This document shows positions 52,758 through 61,722 of a stretch of DNA of 64,000 nt, piece after piece. How positions within the stretch are numbered: the stretch's first letter is position 1; every line of letters starts with the position of its first letter. The notes below the pieces were generated by a model that saw only the letters and a program-made list of their open reading frames with translations, ran no database searches and was not told the origin of the DNA. The position numbers and the translations under genes are program-made. This stretch comes from Ruminococcaceae bacterium BL-4 (GTDB lineage Bacteria > Bacillota > Clostridia > Oscillospirales > Acutalibacteraceae). The stretch is from contig LR778134.1 in the NCBI GenBank assembly GCA_902809935.1, positions 1,984,001 to 2,048,000 on the forward strand, in the 5' to 3' direction.

Positions 52758-54434
52758 GGCTAATTTTTTTCTCTCTCCACGGGAAAGCATCTCCGAAGCA
52801 TTCTGCAAAAGCAGAGGAGTTAGTTCTCCACCCCCCATTATTCTTGCAAGCTCCTTTTCTCTGCCTTCACGATTGAGTAAGTCTACTTTTGTGAAAGTTC
52901 TGCCGAAGTCAACACGTTTACTGATAAAATATTGTTGATCCCCAAGAGCAGCGATCTGCGCTAAGTGTGTAACACAAAGCACTTGACGTCCTCTGGAAGT
53001 TTCCCATAATTTCAGTCCAACTTTTTGAGCAGCACTGCCGGAAACACCGGTATCCACCTCGTCAAAAATCAAAGTCCCGATTTCATCTCTGTCTGCCAAG
53101 ACGCATTTAATTGCAAGCATAATACGTGACAGCTCTCCGCCGGAAGCGATTTTAGAAATCGGCTTTAAAGGTTCCCCGGCATTAGTAGAAATCAAAAATT
53201 GAACACGGTCTATTCCCTGCATTTCCATTTCTGCAGAAAGCTGTTCCACTTCGAACTCAACATTCGGCATATCAAGAAAATTGAGTTCTTCCCGTACACG
53301 CTTTACAAAAGTTTTAGCGGTCTCACGGCGCAAATTGGAAAGGACTTTAGCGAGCTTTTGAGCTTTTTCACGCTGCTTTTCGAACTTTTCGTTTAACTCT
53401 GCCACAACTTCATCCGCCGACTGAATCTGGTTGAGTTCATTTTTGGCTTTTTCCAGGAAAGAAAGCATTGTCTCTTCGTCCGGTCCATATTTCTGGCCGA
53501 GACGATAAAGCTGATCCAAACGCTCTTCTGTTTTCTCGACGTCCTCCGGTTCATAGGAAAGCTGTTCCGAAAAATTCTGCAATTCAGAAAGGCAGTCCTC
53601 TAATTCGTAAGAAAGGTCACTAAGTCTAGAAGAAAGCTGCTGTGCTTGTGGTAAATTTTGAACCTCTTCAAGTGCCTTTGCGGCAGTTTCAAGTTCTGAT
53701 AAAGCACCCATGCTTTCTTCTCCGCCGGAAAGTGCACCCGTTGCTTCTCCAACTGCATTTGCAAGCTTTTCACTGTTTCTATAAAATGCACGCTTTTCTT
53801 TGAGATCTTTTTCTTCTCCAGGTTTTAAATCTGCATTTTCCAATTCTTCGACCTGATAGCTTAAAAGATCAATTTTTCTGGCCTTTTCCGCCTCATCCAT
53901 CTGCAAAGATTTCAGTTGCTTTTCTGTACTGCGCATAGCATTATAGGCATTCTGATATTCTAAAAGCGCACCCTCATCCTGTGCCATTTGATCTAAATAC
54001 CGGAGATGCTGATTCTGAGAAAGTAAGCCGTAATTTTCATTTTGTCCATGAATATCGACAAGTAAAGAACCAATATCTCTTAAAATAGAAACCGTGGCCG
54101 GACGCTCATTAATCCGACAGACCGTACGCCCATCCTCCCGAATTTCCCGCTGCAAGAGTAAACTTCCATCCTCTTCCGGCAGATAAGAAAGTTCCGAAAG
54201 TCTTTTTAAAACAGAAGCGGAAAGGTTACGAAATACAGCGCTGACAAAAGCACTCTTTGCTCCGGAACGGATCAGCTCTTTGGAAGTGCGGTGTCCCAAA
54301 ACAGCATGAATCGAATCGATCACAATCGATTTTCCGGCACCAGTTTCACCCGTCAGCACATTAAACCCTTTTGAAAAATCAATGGAAGCTTTTTCTATCA
54401 CTGCTATATTTTCAATATACAGCTGATCCAGCAT
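52740..54434 (-). CDS. recN: DNA repair protein RecN
   Basis: A 564-residue SMC-like ATPase for double-strand break repair. The N-terminal head has GFNVLTGETGAGKSIVIDSI (Walker A) and DIHGQNENYGLLSQNQHL; a coiled coil fills about residues 155-370 (LKSLQMDEAEKARKIDLL to KAQKLAKVLSNLRRE); the C-terminal head has KPISKIASGGELSRIMLAIK (signature) and GTLIFDEVDTGVSGSAA (Walker B). It is the last gene of the M16-recN operon. Confidence 0.96.
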   Translation of the reverse strand: MLDQLYIENIAVIEKASIDFSKGFNVLTGETGAGKSIVIDSIHAVLGHRTSKELIRSGAKSAFVSAVFRNLSASVLKRLSELSYLPEEDGSLLLQREIREDGRTVCRINERPATVSILRDIGSLLVDIHGQNENYGLLSQNQHLRYLDQMAQDEGALLEYQNAYNAMRSTEKQLKSLQMDEAEKARKIDLLSYQVEELENADLKPGEEKDLKEKRAFYRNSEKLANAVGEATGALSGGEESMGALSELETAAKALEEVQNLPQAQQLSSRLSDLSYELEDCLSELQNFSEQLSYEPEDVEKTEERLDQLYRLGQKYGPDEETMLSFLEKAKNELNQIQSADEVVAELNEKFEKQREKAQKLAKVLSNLRRETAKTFVKRVREELNFLDMPNVEFEVEQLSAEMEMQGIDRVQFLISTNAGEPLKPISKIASGGELSRIMLAIKCVLADRDEIGTLIFDEVDTGVSGSAAQKVGLKLWETSRGRQVLCVTHLAQIAALGDQQYFISKRVDFGRTFTKVDLLNREGREKELARIMGGGELTPLLLQNASEMLSRGERKKLALTKQR

Positions 54435-54438
54435 ATCC

Positions 54439-54888
54439 TCACCCCATTGTCTTCTTGAGATCGTTCGTCAGAAGCTGTGCACTATGGTCGTCCCTTGCAA
54501 CTACAAAAATCGTATCGTCTCCTGCAAGCGTACCCACAACTGAATCCCAATGCATGGCATCCATTGCCGCGCAAATTGCTTGAGCCATCCCGGAAAGCGA
54601 TTTTATAACAACCACATTTCCTGCAGACTGCACCGAAATAACGGCATCAGACATCAAAGAATAAAATTTTGCGGAAATATCCTTACCACCGGTCTTTCCG
54701 GTTGAATATTTGTATTTTCCATCGTGAGAAAGAATCTTTACAAGGCGCAGCTCCTTAATATCGCGCGAAACTGTCGCTTGTGTCACGTCGAATCCATCTT
54801 CCCTCAATCGTCGAAGCAATTCTTCCTGCGTATCAATATCATACTGCGTGATTAATTCCAAGATTTTCGCGTGTCGCCGAGATTTCAT
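54439..54888 (-). CDS. argR: Arginine repressor ArgR
   Basis: A 149-residue regulator of arginine genes. The N-terminal winged helix is MKSRRHAKILELITQYDIDTQEELLRRLREDGFDVTQATVSRDIKELRLVK, and the C-terminal oligomerisation and arginine-binding domain ends in ICAAMDAMHWDSVVGTLAGDDTIFVVARD, with the GDDT motif that binds arginine. The position between nadK and recN is the conserved Firmicutes arrangement; it overlaps nadK by ATGA. Confidence 0.95.
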   Translation of the reverse strand: MKSRRHAKILELITQYDIDTQEELLRRLREDGFDVTQATVSRDIKELRLVKILSHDGKYKYSTGKTGGKDISAKFYSLMSDAVISVQSAGNVVVIKSLSGMAQAICAAMDAMHWDSVVGTLAGDDTIFVVARDDHSAQLLTNDLKKTMG

Positions 54889-55739
54889 TTTAATTTCTCC
54901 CCCTCTCCTAATTTGGCATTGACCACTTCGTAAAAATTACTGCGTTTTAAATTAATCAGACGAACTGATAACGGAGACTTTGTAACGGTAATGCTTTGTC
55001 CTTCTTCCAACTGTATCGGATCATCACCATCGGCTGTCAGTTGAGCACCTCTGTTCACTACAGAAGAAACTTTCACCTGCAAACACGCATGCTCCGAAAA
55101 CAACACGGGACGCGTTAATAAAGAATGTGGACATACCGGCGTTAGAAGAATACACCGCATTTCCGGATCAATCACAGGACCTCCTGCAGCCAGCGAATAA
55201 GCGGTACTTCCGGTCGGTGTAGAACAAATCAATCCATCCGCCCGATAGCTGCTCATCTCTCGGTCTGAAAGGCTGACTTCAAAATCCAAGATTTTTGGTC
55301 CCCGGTAAATTACAATGTCGTTTAAGGCATCCATATAATACCTTTTTCCTTCTTTTTCATACGAAGCACGAAGCATCATACGATTTTCAAGCTTATAATC
55401 CCCTTCTACAAGCTTTGATAAAAGAGAAATCTCAGACGCTTCTAACCCGGCAACAAATCCAAGACGTCCCGTATTGATTCCAAGAATCGGTTTTCGCTCT
55501 TCTGCTGCGTGTCGTGCCTGGTGAATAATCGTCCCATCCCCACCAACTGCGAGAATCAAATCACAGGCATTCATCAATCCAGCATGGTTTTCCCAGAATG
55601 CATCGGCTTCAAAACCTTCTGTACGATACATCTCATCCATAAAAATTTCTTGTCCAAGGGCATGCAGCTGCATAAGGATTTTATGAGTAACAGATCTTGC
55701 AAGAGAACGATTTAAATTCGGTACAACCGCAATCTTCAT
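54885..55739 (-). CDS. nadK: NAD kinase
   Basis: A 284-residue kinase that makes NADP from NAD and ATP or polyphosphate. ILAVGGDGTIIHQARHAAEERKPILGINTGRLGFVAG contains the GGDG catalytic motif, and YRADGLICSTPTGSTAYSLAAGGPVI is the second signature. One base separates its start from the tlyA stop. Confidence 0.95.
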   Translation of the reverse strand: MKIAVVPNLNRSLARSVTHKILMQLHALGQEIFMDEMYRTEGFEADAFWENHAGLMNACDLILAVGGDGTIIHQARHAAEERKPILGINTGRLGFVAGLEASEISLLSKLVEGDYKLENRMMLRASYEKEGKRYYMDALNDIVIYRGPKILDFEVSLSDREMSSYRADGLICSTPTGSTAYSLAAGGPVIDPEMRCILLTPVCPHSLLTRPVLFSEHACLQVKVSSVVNRGAQLTADGDDPIQLEEGQSITVTKSPLSVRLINLKRSNFYEVVNAKLGEGEKLK

Positions 55740-55740
55740 G

Positions 55741-56553
55741 TTACTTTCCTCCGTTCAAACAAAGATGAGATTCCTCTACTAAAGCTTTCGGATCAAATTG
55801 AATGCTGGTGGGCGTATCTGATTTCTGCAAATAAATCAAGTATTCAATATTCCCTTCCGGCCCTTTTACCGGCGAAAAAGTAATTCCCAAAATAGAAAGC
55901 CCGATCGTCAGAACAAAATCAGAAATCGTTCGAATGACTTCTTCATGAACGGCTCGATCACGGACGACTCCCTTTTTCCCGACTTTTTCTCTTCCCGCTT
56001 CAAACTGCGGCTTAATGAGACAAACCGCCTGACCATTGGGTGCTAAGAATTCCCGCGCTACTGGCACAACCAAACGCAAAGAGATAAAAGAAACATCAAC
56101 GCTGAAAAAATCGATTGGTTCTGAAACCTGCTCTTTTGTAAGATAACGGACGTTTGTCCGCTCCAGATTGACGACACGCTCATCATTCCGAAGCTTCCAC
56201 GCCAGCTGACCATATCCCACATCGACCGAATAAACTTTCTTTGCGCCGTTTTGCAGCATACAGTCTGTAAATCCGCCGGTGCTTGCGCCGATATCCATGG
56301 TCGTTTTTCCTTTTAAAGAAATCGGAAAAAGCTGCATTGCCTTTTCAAGTTTCAATCCACCACGGCTGACATATTTTGGGCCCGTACTGCGCACTTCGAT
56401 TTCTGTACCCACCGGCAGCATCGTCCCCGGTTTATCAAATTTCTGATGATCAATATAAACATCTCCGGCCATAATGATGGCCTTCGCTTTTTCTCGACTT
56501 TCAAAATAACCCTGTTCCACCAGAAGAATATCTAATCTTTTTTTCTCTATCAA
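55741..56553 (-). CDS. tlyA: TlyA family rRNA 2'-O-methyltransferase/hemolysin-like protein
   Basis: A 270-residue protein. The N-terminal S4 RNA-binding domain (KRLDILLVEQGYFESREKAKAIIMAGDVYI) precedes a FtsJ-like methyltransferase domain with the SAM motif MDIGASTGGFTDCMLQNGAKKVYSVDVG. Mycobacterial TlyA methylates 16S and 23S rRNA. A TTG start at 56553 is chosen: it overlaps the dxs stop as TTGA and has GGAG nine bases upstream; an ATG ten codons earlier lacks a ribosome site. Confidence 0.9.
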   Translation of the reverse strand: MIEKKRLDILLVEQGYFESREKAKAIIMAGDVYIDHQKFDKPGTMLPVGTEIEVRSTGPKYVSRGGLKLEKAMQLFPISLKGKTTMDIGASTGGFTDCMLQNGAKKVYSVDVGYGQLAWKLRNDERVVNLERTNVRYLTKEQVSEPIDFFSVDVSFISLRLVVPVAREFLAPNGQAVCLIKPQFEAGREKVGKKGVVRDRAVHEEVIRTISDFVLTIGLSILGITFSPVKGPEGNIEYLIYLQKSDTPTSIQFDPKALVEESHLCLNGGK

Positions 56554-58409
56554 TTTAAAGTCTCCGTTAAAATCATTTGACACATTCCGTCTGCATCTAA
56601 AAGTAATTCTTTCAGTGTCTGATCAACCGTTGCATGTGGCACAAAATCATGAATTCCACGCAGATAGTAGTTCCCTTTAAAGTTTTTCTGCTTCAACATC
56701 CGCAAAAAATGTTCTCCGATTCCGCCTTGTTCCATACCTTCTTCAAAAAAGAAAATCTTTTCATAAGCAGATGCAAAAGAAATTGCCTTCTCGTCAATCG
56801 GCTTGATCCGATTCAATTTTAAAATAGAAATCTCTATGCCCTTTTCTTTTAAAAGAGTCTTTGCTTTGCAGGCATAGGAAAACAAACGGCCATAAGTTAC
56901 CAAAAGCAAAGGCGCACTTTTTTCTCCATAAGTCTGATACGGCATTCCATCTGGAATAAAATCAAACGGCTTAAAAAGCTGACAGCCTCGTGGATAACGG
57001 ACGGCAACAACATTTTGGTCTTCATAAAGCGCCTTTTGAAGATCCATACAAAGTTCCTCATAATAAGCAGGAGAATAAACAGTAATCTCTGGAATCGTAT
57101 TGAGAAAAGCAGCATCCATGATTCCTTGATGTGTTTCTCCATCTTCTCCCACAACGCCCGCACGGTCAACTGCAATCACCAACTTTAAGCGCTGCAGCGC
57201 TGCATCGTGAATGAGCTGATCATAGCTTCTCTGCAAAAACGTAGAATAGATTGCACAAACAGGAAGCATTCCCCCACTGGAAAGTCCTCCTGAAAAAGTA
57301 ATTGCATGTTCTTCAGCGATTCCAACATCGAAAAAGCGTTCCGGAAATTCATGAGAAAAAGCTTCCAGACAAGTACCGCTTCTCATCGCTGCCGTTACTG
57401 CACAAATTTTTGGATCTTCACGGGCCAACTTGCAGATCTGCATTCCAAAAACGGAGCTAAAATTTTCTCCTCCCGGATGAACAGATTTTCCGGTTTTGAC
57501 GTCAAATTTTGAAACACCATGGAAAGCGCCGGGATTCTTTTCTGCAAATGCATATCCGCGCCCTTTTTCTGTAAGCACATGAATCAGCATCGGGTGGTTA
57601 ATCTGTTTTGCATTCTGTAAAATTTCGATCAACTGAGGCAGGTCATGACCATCGTACGGCCCATAATAAAAAAGGCCAAGATCTTCAAATAAAGTGCTGT
57701 TATAAAGAAGCTGCTTCAAAACCGCCTTCGATTTTTTTATGACATGACGCATCGGATCTCCGACAACCGGGATATGGTGCAGCGTTGATTCCACATTGCT
57801 CTTTGCTTTTAGATAAGCTGGTTTCGTGCGCATATGCGCAAGATAGCGTGCAATGCCACCCACATTATGCGAAATAGACATTTTATTGTCGTTTAAAATC
57901 ACAATAAAATTCTTGTGAAATCTTCCGGCATTATTTAATCCCTCATAAGCAAGCCCACCGGTCAATGCACCATCACCAATCACGGCAACTACATGTCCAG
58001 TTTCTTCGCGAATTGCCTTTGCTTCTGCAATTCCAAGGGCTGCAGAAATAGAAGTGCTGCTATGTCCAGCTGTAAATGCATCCCACGGACTTTCTTGCCG
58101 ATTGGGAAATCCGGAAATGCCGCCTTTTGTACGAATTGTAGAGATTGCTTCTCTGCGCCCGGTTAAAATTTTATGGGTATAAGCCTGATGTCCAACATCC
58201 CAGACAATTCGATCCTCCGGCTTACCGAAAACCTTCTCCAGTGCCACCGTTAGTTCCACTGTACCAAGATTGGAGGCAAGATGTCCGCCATTTGCAGAAA
58301 CTACTTTTATAATCTTCTGCCGAATCTCTGCGCAGAGCTGCTCCAGTTCCTCATTTGTAAGAGACTGCAGATCTGCCGGTGAATCAATCTTATCCAACAG
58401 GTTTGCCAT
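56550..58409 (-). CDS. dxs: 1-deoxy-D-xylulose-5-phosphate synthase
   Basis: A 619-residue thiamine enzyme that condenses pyruvate and glyceraldehyde-3-phosphate in the first step of the MEP isoprenoid pathway. The TPP-binding motif is VIGDGALTGGLAYEGLNNAGRFHKNFIVILNDNKMSIS near residue 150; the transketolase pyrimidine domain holds RFFDVGIAEEHAITFSGGLSSGG and VAVDRAGVVGEDGETHQGIMD. Its usual cluster partner ispA is not present between it and folD. Confidence 0.96.
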   Translation of the reverse strand: MANLLDKIDSPADLQSLTNEELEQLCAEIRQKIIKVVSANGGHLASNLGTVELTVALEKVFGKPEDRIVWDVGHQAYTHKILTGRREAISTIRTKGGISGFPNRQESPWDAFTAGHSSTSISAALGIAEAKAIREETGHVVAVIGDGALTGGLAYEGLNNAGRFHKNFIVILNDNKMSISHNVGGIARYLAHMRTKPAYLKAKSNVESTLHHIPVVGDPMRHVIKKSKAVLKQLLYNSTLFEDLGLFYYGPYDGHDLPQLIEILQNAKQINHPMLIHVLTEKGRGYAFAEKNPGAFHGVSKFDVKTGKSVHPGGENFSSVFGMQICKLAREDPKICAVTAAMRSGTCLEAFSHEFPERFFDVGIAEEHAITFSGGLSSGGMLPVCAIYSTFLQRSYDQLIHDAALQRLKLVIAVDRAGVVGEDGETHQGIMDAAFLNTIPEITVYSPAYYEELCMDLQKALYEDQNVVAVRYPRGCQLFKPFDFIPDGMPYQTYGEKSAPLLLVTYGRLFSYACKAKTLLKEKGIEISILKLNRIKPIDEKAISFASAYEKIFFFEEGMEQGGIGEHFLRMLKQKNFKGNYYLRGIHDFVPHATVDQTLKELLLDADGMCQMILTETLN

Positions 58410-58465
58410 TCTTTAAAACCTCAATTCCTTTTTGGAAGCATTTTCCAATTTGCATTCCATTGCTA

Positions 58466-59314
58466 TTACTGACGGCGCTGTTTAGCCGCTGTCAGCGTAT
58501 TTTTAAGCAGCATTGCAATCGTCATTGGACCAACCCCCCCGGGAACCGGCGTAATTGCTGATGCGATCGGCTCCACTGCTTCATAATCAACGTCTCCACA
58601 GAGTTTTCCTTTTTCGTCACGATCCATTCCAACATCAATCACAACCGCGCCCGGCTTGACCATCTCTTTTGTAACAAATTTTGTTTTGCCAACTGCTGCC
58701 ACCAAGATATCCGCCTGCTTGCAGATCTCTTTTAAATTTTTGGTCTTACTGTGACAAATGGTTACGGTTCCGTTTGCATGCATTAAAAGCATTGCCATTG
58801 GTTTTCCAACAATGTTGCTTCGACCGATCACCACACACTGTTTTCCCTCTACGGAAATGTTTTCATGGCGCAAAAGCTCCATGATACCCGCCGGCGTACA
58901 AGGAAGCAATTTGTAATCACCAATCATGATATGCCCTACATTGACGGGGTGAAAAGCATCTACATCTTTCTGCGGATCGATCTCGTTAACGATTGCTTTT
59001 TCGTCCAACCCTTTTGGCAGCGGCGACTGCACAAGAATTCCATCAACATCCGGATCCTTATTTAAGCGCTGCACCAATTCTTCCAACTCTTTCTGAGAAG
59101 TTTCTTTTGGAAGTGCAAATTCGAGGCTGCGGATTCCTACTTCGGCACAGGCTTTCTTCTTATTATTTACATAAGTCCGAGAAGCCGGGTCATCCCCAAC
59201 AATTACAACCGCCAAAGATGGCTCTATTCCCTGCTTTTTTATTGCAGCTGTTTCAGAAGCTACCTGCGCACGCAATTCTGCAGCGATTGCTTTTCCATCA
59301 ATTCGTTTTCCCAT
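58466..59314 (-). CDS. folD: Bifunctional methylene-THF dehydrogenase/methenyl-THF cyclohydrolase
   Basis: A 282-residue folate enzyme interconverting methylene-, methenyl- and 10-formyl-THF with NADP. The segment SRTYVNNKKKACAEVGI (catalytic Lys), ILVQSPLPKGLDE, VVIGRSNIVGKPMAMLL (NADP loop) and the C-terminal ITPVPGGVGPMTIAMLLKNTL are all as expected. The ATG at 59314 has AAAGGAG upstream; a much longer frame upstream is the lgt tail read out of frame. It links to thyX and the cyclo-ligase elsewhere in the window through the folate pool. Confidence 0.96.
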   Translation of the reverse strand: MGKRIDGKAIAAELRAQVASETAAIKKQGIEPSLAVVIVGDDPASRTYVNNKKKACAEVGIRSLEFALPKETSQKELEELVQRLNKDPDVDGILVQSPLPKGLDEKAIVNEIDPQKDVDAFHPVNVGHIMIGDYKLLPCTPAGIMELLRHENISVEGKQCVVIGRSNIVGKPMAMLLMHANGTVTICHSKTKNLKEICKQADILVAAVGKTKFVTKEMVKPGAVVIDVGMDRDEKGKLCGDVDYEAVEPIASAITPVPGGVGPMTIAMLLKNTLTAAKQRRQ

Positions 59315-59327
59315 AATAGCTTCTCCT

Positions 59328-60386
59328 TTATTCCTTTTTCTGCGGTTCATCCGTTTGCTGTGTAGGTTGATCAGTTTCCTCAGAAGCGAAATCTTCCTGC
59401 TTGTCTGAATCCGTTGTTTGGGGTGATTCTTTCGTTTCTGCTGTTTCTGTTTCCGATTTTTCATCCTTAACTGTTTCTGACGACGCATTTTGTTCTGTTT
59501 CGGGCTCAATCATATCTTCTGGAATTTCGTCGACCAGATGATTTAAAGAAACGACTTCCGGAGCGCCACAGCCGGAAAGAGTTGTCCTGTTTCGAAAAAC
59601 GATCAGCAAAATAATGGACACCAGAACTGCAGCAGCAGCTACAACCTGCGAAACGCGCAGCGGAACAATGGGTAAAAGAAGGCTGTCCGTACGCAGTCCT
59701 TCTATAAAGAAACGCCCTAATCCATACCAACCCGAATACAGCAAAAATACTTGTCCATCATAACGGCGTAATTTGCGGCTAAAGAAATGAAGCAGCAAAA
59801 ATCCGATCAGGCACCACAATGATTCATAAAGGAAGCACGGATGCACAGGATTCGGGGCAAATGCTCTTGTCATATCGCTCTGCATTCCCCACGGCAGATT
59901 TGTTTCCGTACCAAAAGCCTCCTGATTGATAAAGTTGCCCCAACGGCCAATCCCTTGCCCAATCAAAAAGCCCATGGAAGCAAGGTCCAATACGGCAGGG
60001 ACGCTCATCTTATGATGCTTCGCCATCAAGGCTCCACACAAAAGCCCTACGATAATACCGCCATAAATGCCCAATCCGCCTTCCCAGATACGAAAAATCT
60101 GAGAGGGATCTTTTATGTATTTATCTCCTGGATAAAAAATAACATAATATGCCCTTGCTCCAATCACACCGCCAATCACACCGACAAGGATGCAGTCAAT
60201 CAGATGATCAGAATTGACATGAAATTTTTTGCAGCTTTTCATCGTATATAAAATTGCCAGAATCAATCCCGTCGCAATAATAATTCCATACCAATAAATT
60301 GGCTTGGAACCAATCGTAAAAGCAATTTCATTGACCTGCAACGTGATCCCCATCTTTGGAAAAGTAACATTGTGTATAATCTGCAT
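59328..60386 (-). CDS. lgt: Prolipoprotein diacylglyceryl transferase with acidic C-terminal tail
   Basis: A 352-residue membrane enzyme that attaches diacylglycerol to the lipobox cysteine of lipoproteins such as the ZnuA seen here. Seven helices are evident; the Lgt signature GQGIGRWGNFINQEAFG is near residue 150, and GFLLLHFFSRKLRRYDGQVFLLYSGWYGLGRFFIEGLR holds the later conserved arginines. About 70 residues are added after the last helix, rich in Glu, Thr, Ser, Gln and Lys (DEKSETETAETKESPQT), which most Lgt proteins lack. It precedes folD by 13 bases. Confidence 0.95.
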   Translation of the reverse strand: MQIIHNVTFPKMGITLQVNEIAFTIGSKPIYWYGIIIATGLILAILYTMKSCKKFHVNSDHLIDCILVGVIGGVIGARAYYVIFYPGDKYIKDPSQIFRIWEGGLGIYGGIIVGLLCGALMAKHHKMSVPAVLDLASMGFLIGQGIGRWGNFINQEAFGTETNLPWGMQSDMTRAFAPNPVHPCFLYESLWCLIGFLLLHFFSRKLRRYDGQVFLLYSGWYGLGRFFIEGLRTDSLLLPIVPLRVSQVVAAAAVLVSIILLIVFRNRTTLSGCGAPEVVSLNHLVDEIPEDMIEPETEQNASSETVKDEKSETETAETKESPQTTDSDKQEDFASEETDQPTQQTDEPQKKE

Positions 60387-60432
60387 GATATTGTTCCACC
60401 TTTTTCAGTTCTATGTAACCCGAAAAAAGCAT

Positions 60433-61722
60433 TTAAGCTTTTTCCGGATGGATGATCGAAAGGACACGATTTTCCGGCAGTAGCTGCGTATTCAAACGAG
60501 ACAATACCTCTTCTTTTGTCGCATTTGCAATTGCATCTACATACGCAAACAAAGAACGGTCTGCAAATGAAAATGAAGCCATCGCATTGGCAATACTTTC
60601 GACACTGTTAAATGAGGACACATTTTTTCCGTATACCGTCTTCTTAGCACGCTCAAATGCTTCATCAGAAACGCCGTTCTTACGATAGCTTTCGAGTTCT
60701 TTTAAGATTTCTTTTTGGACAGCATCCGGATCTTTTGATTCTCCGGAAAAAATAATGCAGGCATAACCGGGTCCTTCAAAATTTTCATATCCAAAGCTGC
60801 TCTCATTAATAAGAGAGGCATCCAAAAGTCTTCTAAAAAGTGGGGAGGAATCGTCGGCTAAAAGTGACAGCAGAATACTGGTTTCTGCCATCTCTTTGGT
60901 CGTTGCGCGTCTTTCCGCTTTTTCTTTAAATCCAAGGCTGAAAAGCGGAGAAGCTACGCTAAGGCTTTGCTCTATACGGGATTTCAGCACTGTTTCCGGT
61001 TCCGGTTCAAAAATCCGGTCTACTGTTACTGCTTTGCTCGGTTTCAGCATTTCATCACAGAGATCGAGCACTTTCTGCGGATCAATATTACCGACTACGC
61101 AAAGCACCATATTATTCAAGTTGTAAAAAGTATGGTAGCACCGATAAAGCAATTCAGGTGTAATTTTAGCAATACTCTCTACTGTTCCTGCAATATCCAC
61201 CTTAACCGGATGATTCTGATACATAGCCTCCAACATATTAAAGAGGACACGCCAATCCGGATCATCGTCGTACATACGGATTTCCTGCCCGATAATTCCC
61301 TGCTCTTTTTTGACTGTCTGTTCCGTAAAATAAGGAGACTGAACAAAATCAAGCAAAATCTCCAGCGAATCATAAACATGCTCCGTGCAGGAGAACAGAT
61401 AGCAAGTCACATCAAAAGAGGTATATGCATTGGCCGAAGCACCTGTTTTTGCATAACGAGTAAAGGCGTCTCCATCTTCGCTCTCAAAAAGTTTATGCTC
61501 CAGATAATGCGCAATTCCTGCCGGAACTTTGCTCTCCTCTTTCTCATCGGAACGGCGGAATCTTGTATCCACTGAGCCATACCGTGTCCCAAAGATCGCA
61601 TAGGTAGAAGTATTTTTCTTCTTTGGGTATAAATAAATCTGCAGCCCAGAAGGATGCTTTCCTTCATAATAGGAATCGCCCAATCGTTCACTGCGGACTT
61701 CTTTTAATTCACTCAAATTCAT
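60433..61722 (-). CDS. M16 family zinc metallopeptidase, catalytic subunit (YmfH type)
   Basis: A 429-residue M16 peptidase half. The active-site HxxEH is in AGIAHYLEHKLFESEDGD near residue 70, with the downstream glutamate expected in the VKKEQGIIGQEIRMYDDDP helix; the second domain is of the M16_C type. Bacillus YmfH is the homologue; proteins of this group process peptides and may degrade remnant signal peptides. Its ATG overlaps the stop of the upstream YmfF-type gene, and the pair is likely to act as a heterodimer. Confidence 0.92.
   Translation of the reverse strand: MNLSELKEVRSERLGDSYYEGKHPSGLQIYLYPKKKNTSTYAIFGTRYGSVDTRFRRSDEKEESKVPAGIAHYLEHKLFESEDGDAFTRYAKTGASANAYTSFDVTCYLFSCTEHVYDSLEILLDFVQSPYFTEQTVKKEQGIIGQEIRMYDDDPDWRVLFNMLEAMYQNHPVKVDIAGTVESIAKITPELLYRCYHTFYNLNNMVLCVVGNIDPQKVLDLCDEMLKPSKAVTVDRIFEPEPETVLKSRIEQSLSVASPLFSLGFKEKAERRATTKEMAETSILLSLLADDSSPLFRRLLDASLINESSFGYENFEGPGYACIIFSGESKDPDAVQKEILKELESYRKNGVSDEAFERAKKTVYGKNVSSFNSVESIANAMASFSFADRSLFAYVDAIANATKEEVLSRLNTQLLPENRVLSIIHPEKA

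Noticed and set aside
58466-59509. A longer folD reading frame with a Lys/Arg-rich N-terminal extension
   Set aside because: The extension is the lgt acidic tail read in another frame; the ATG at 59314 with AAAGGAG and the normal FolD length decide the start.
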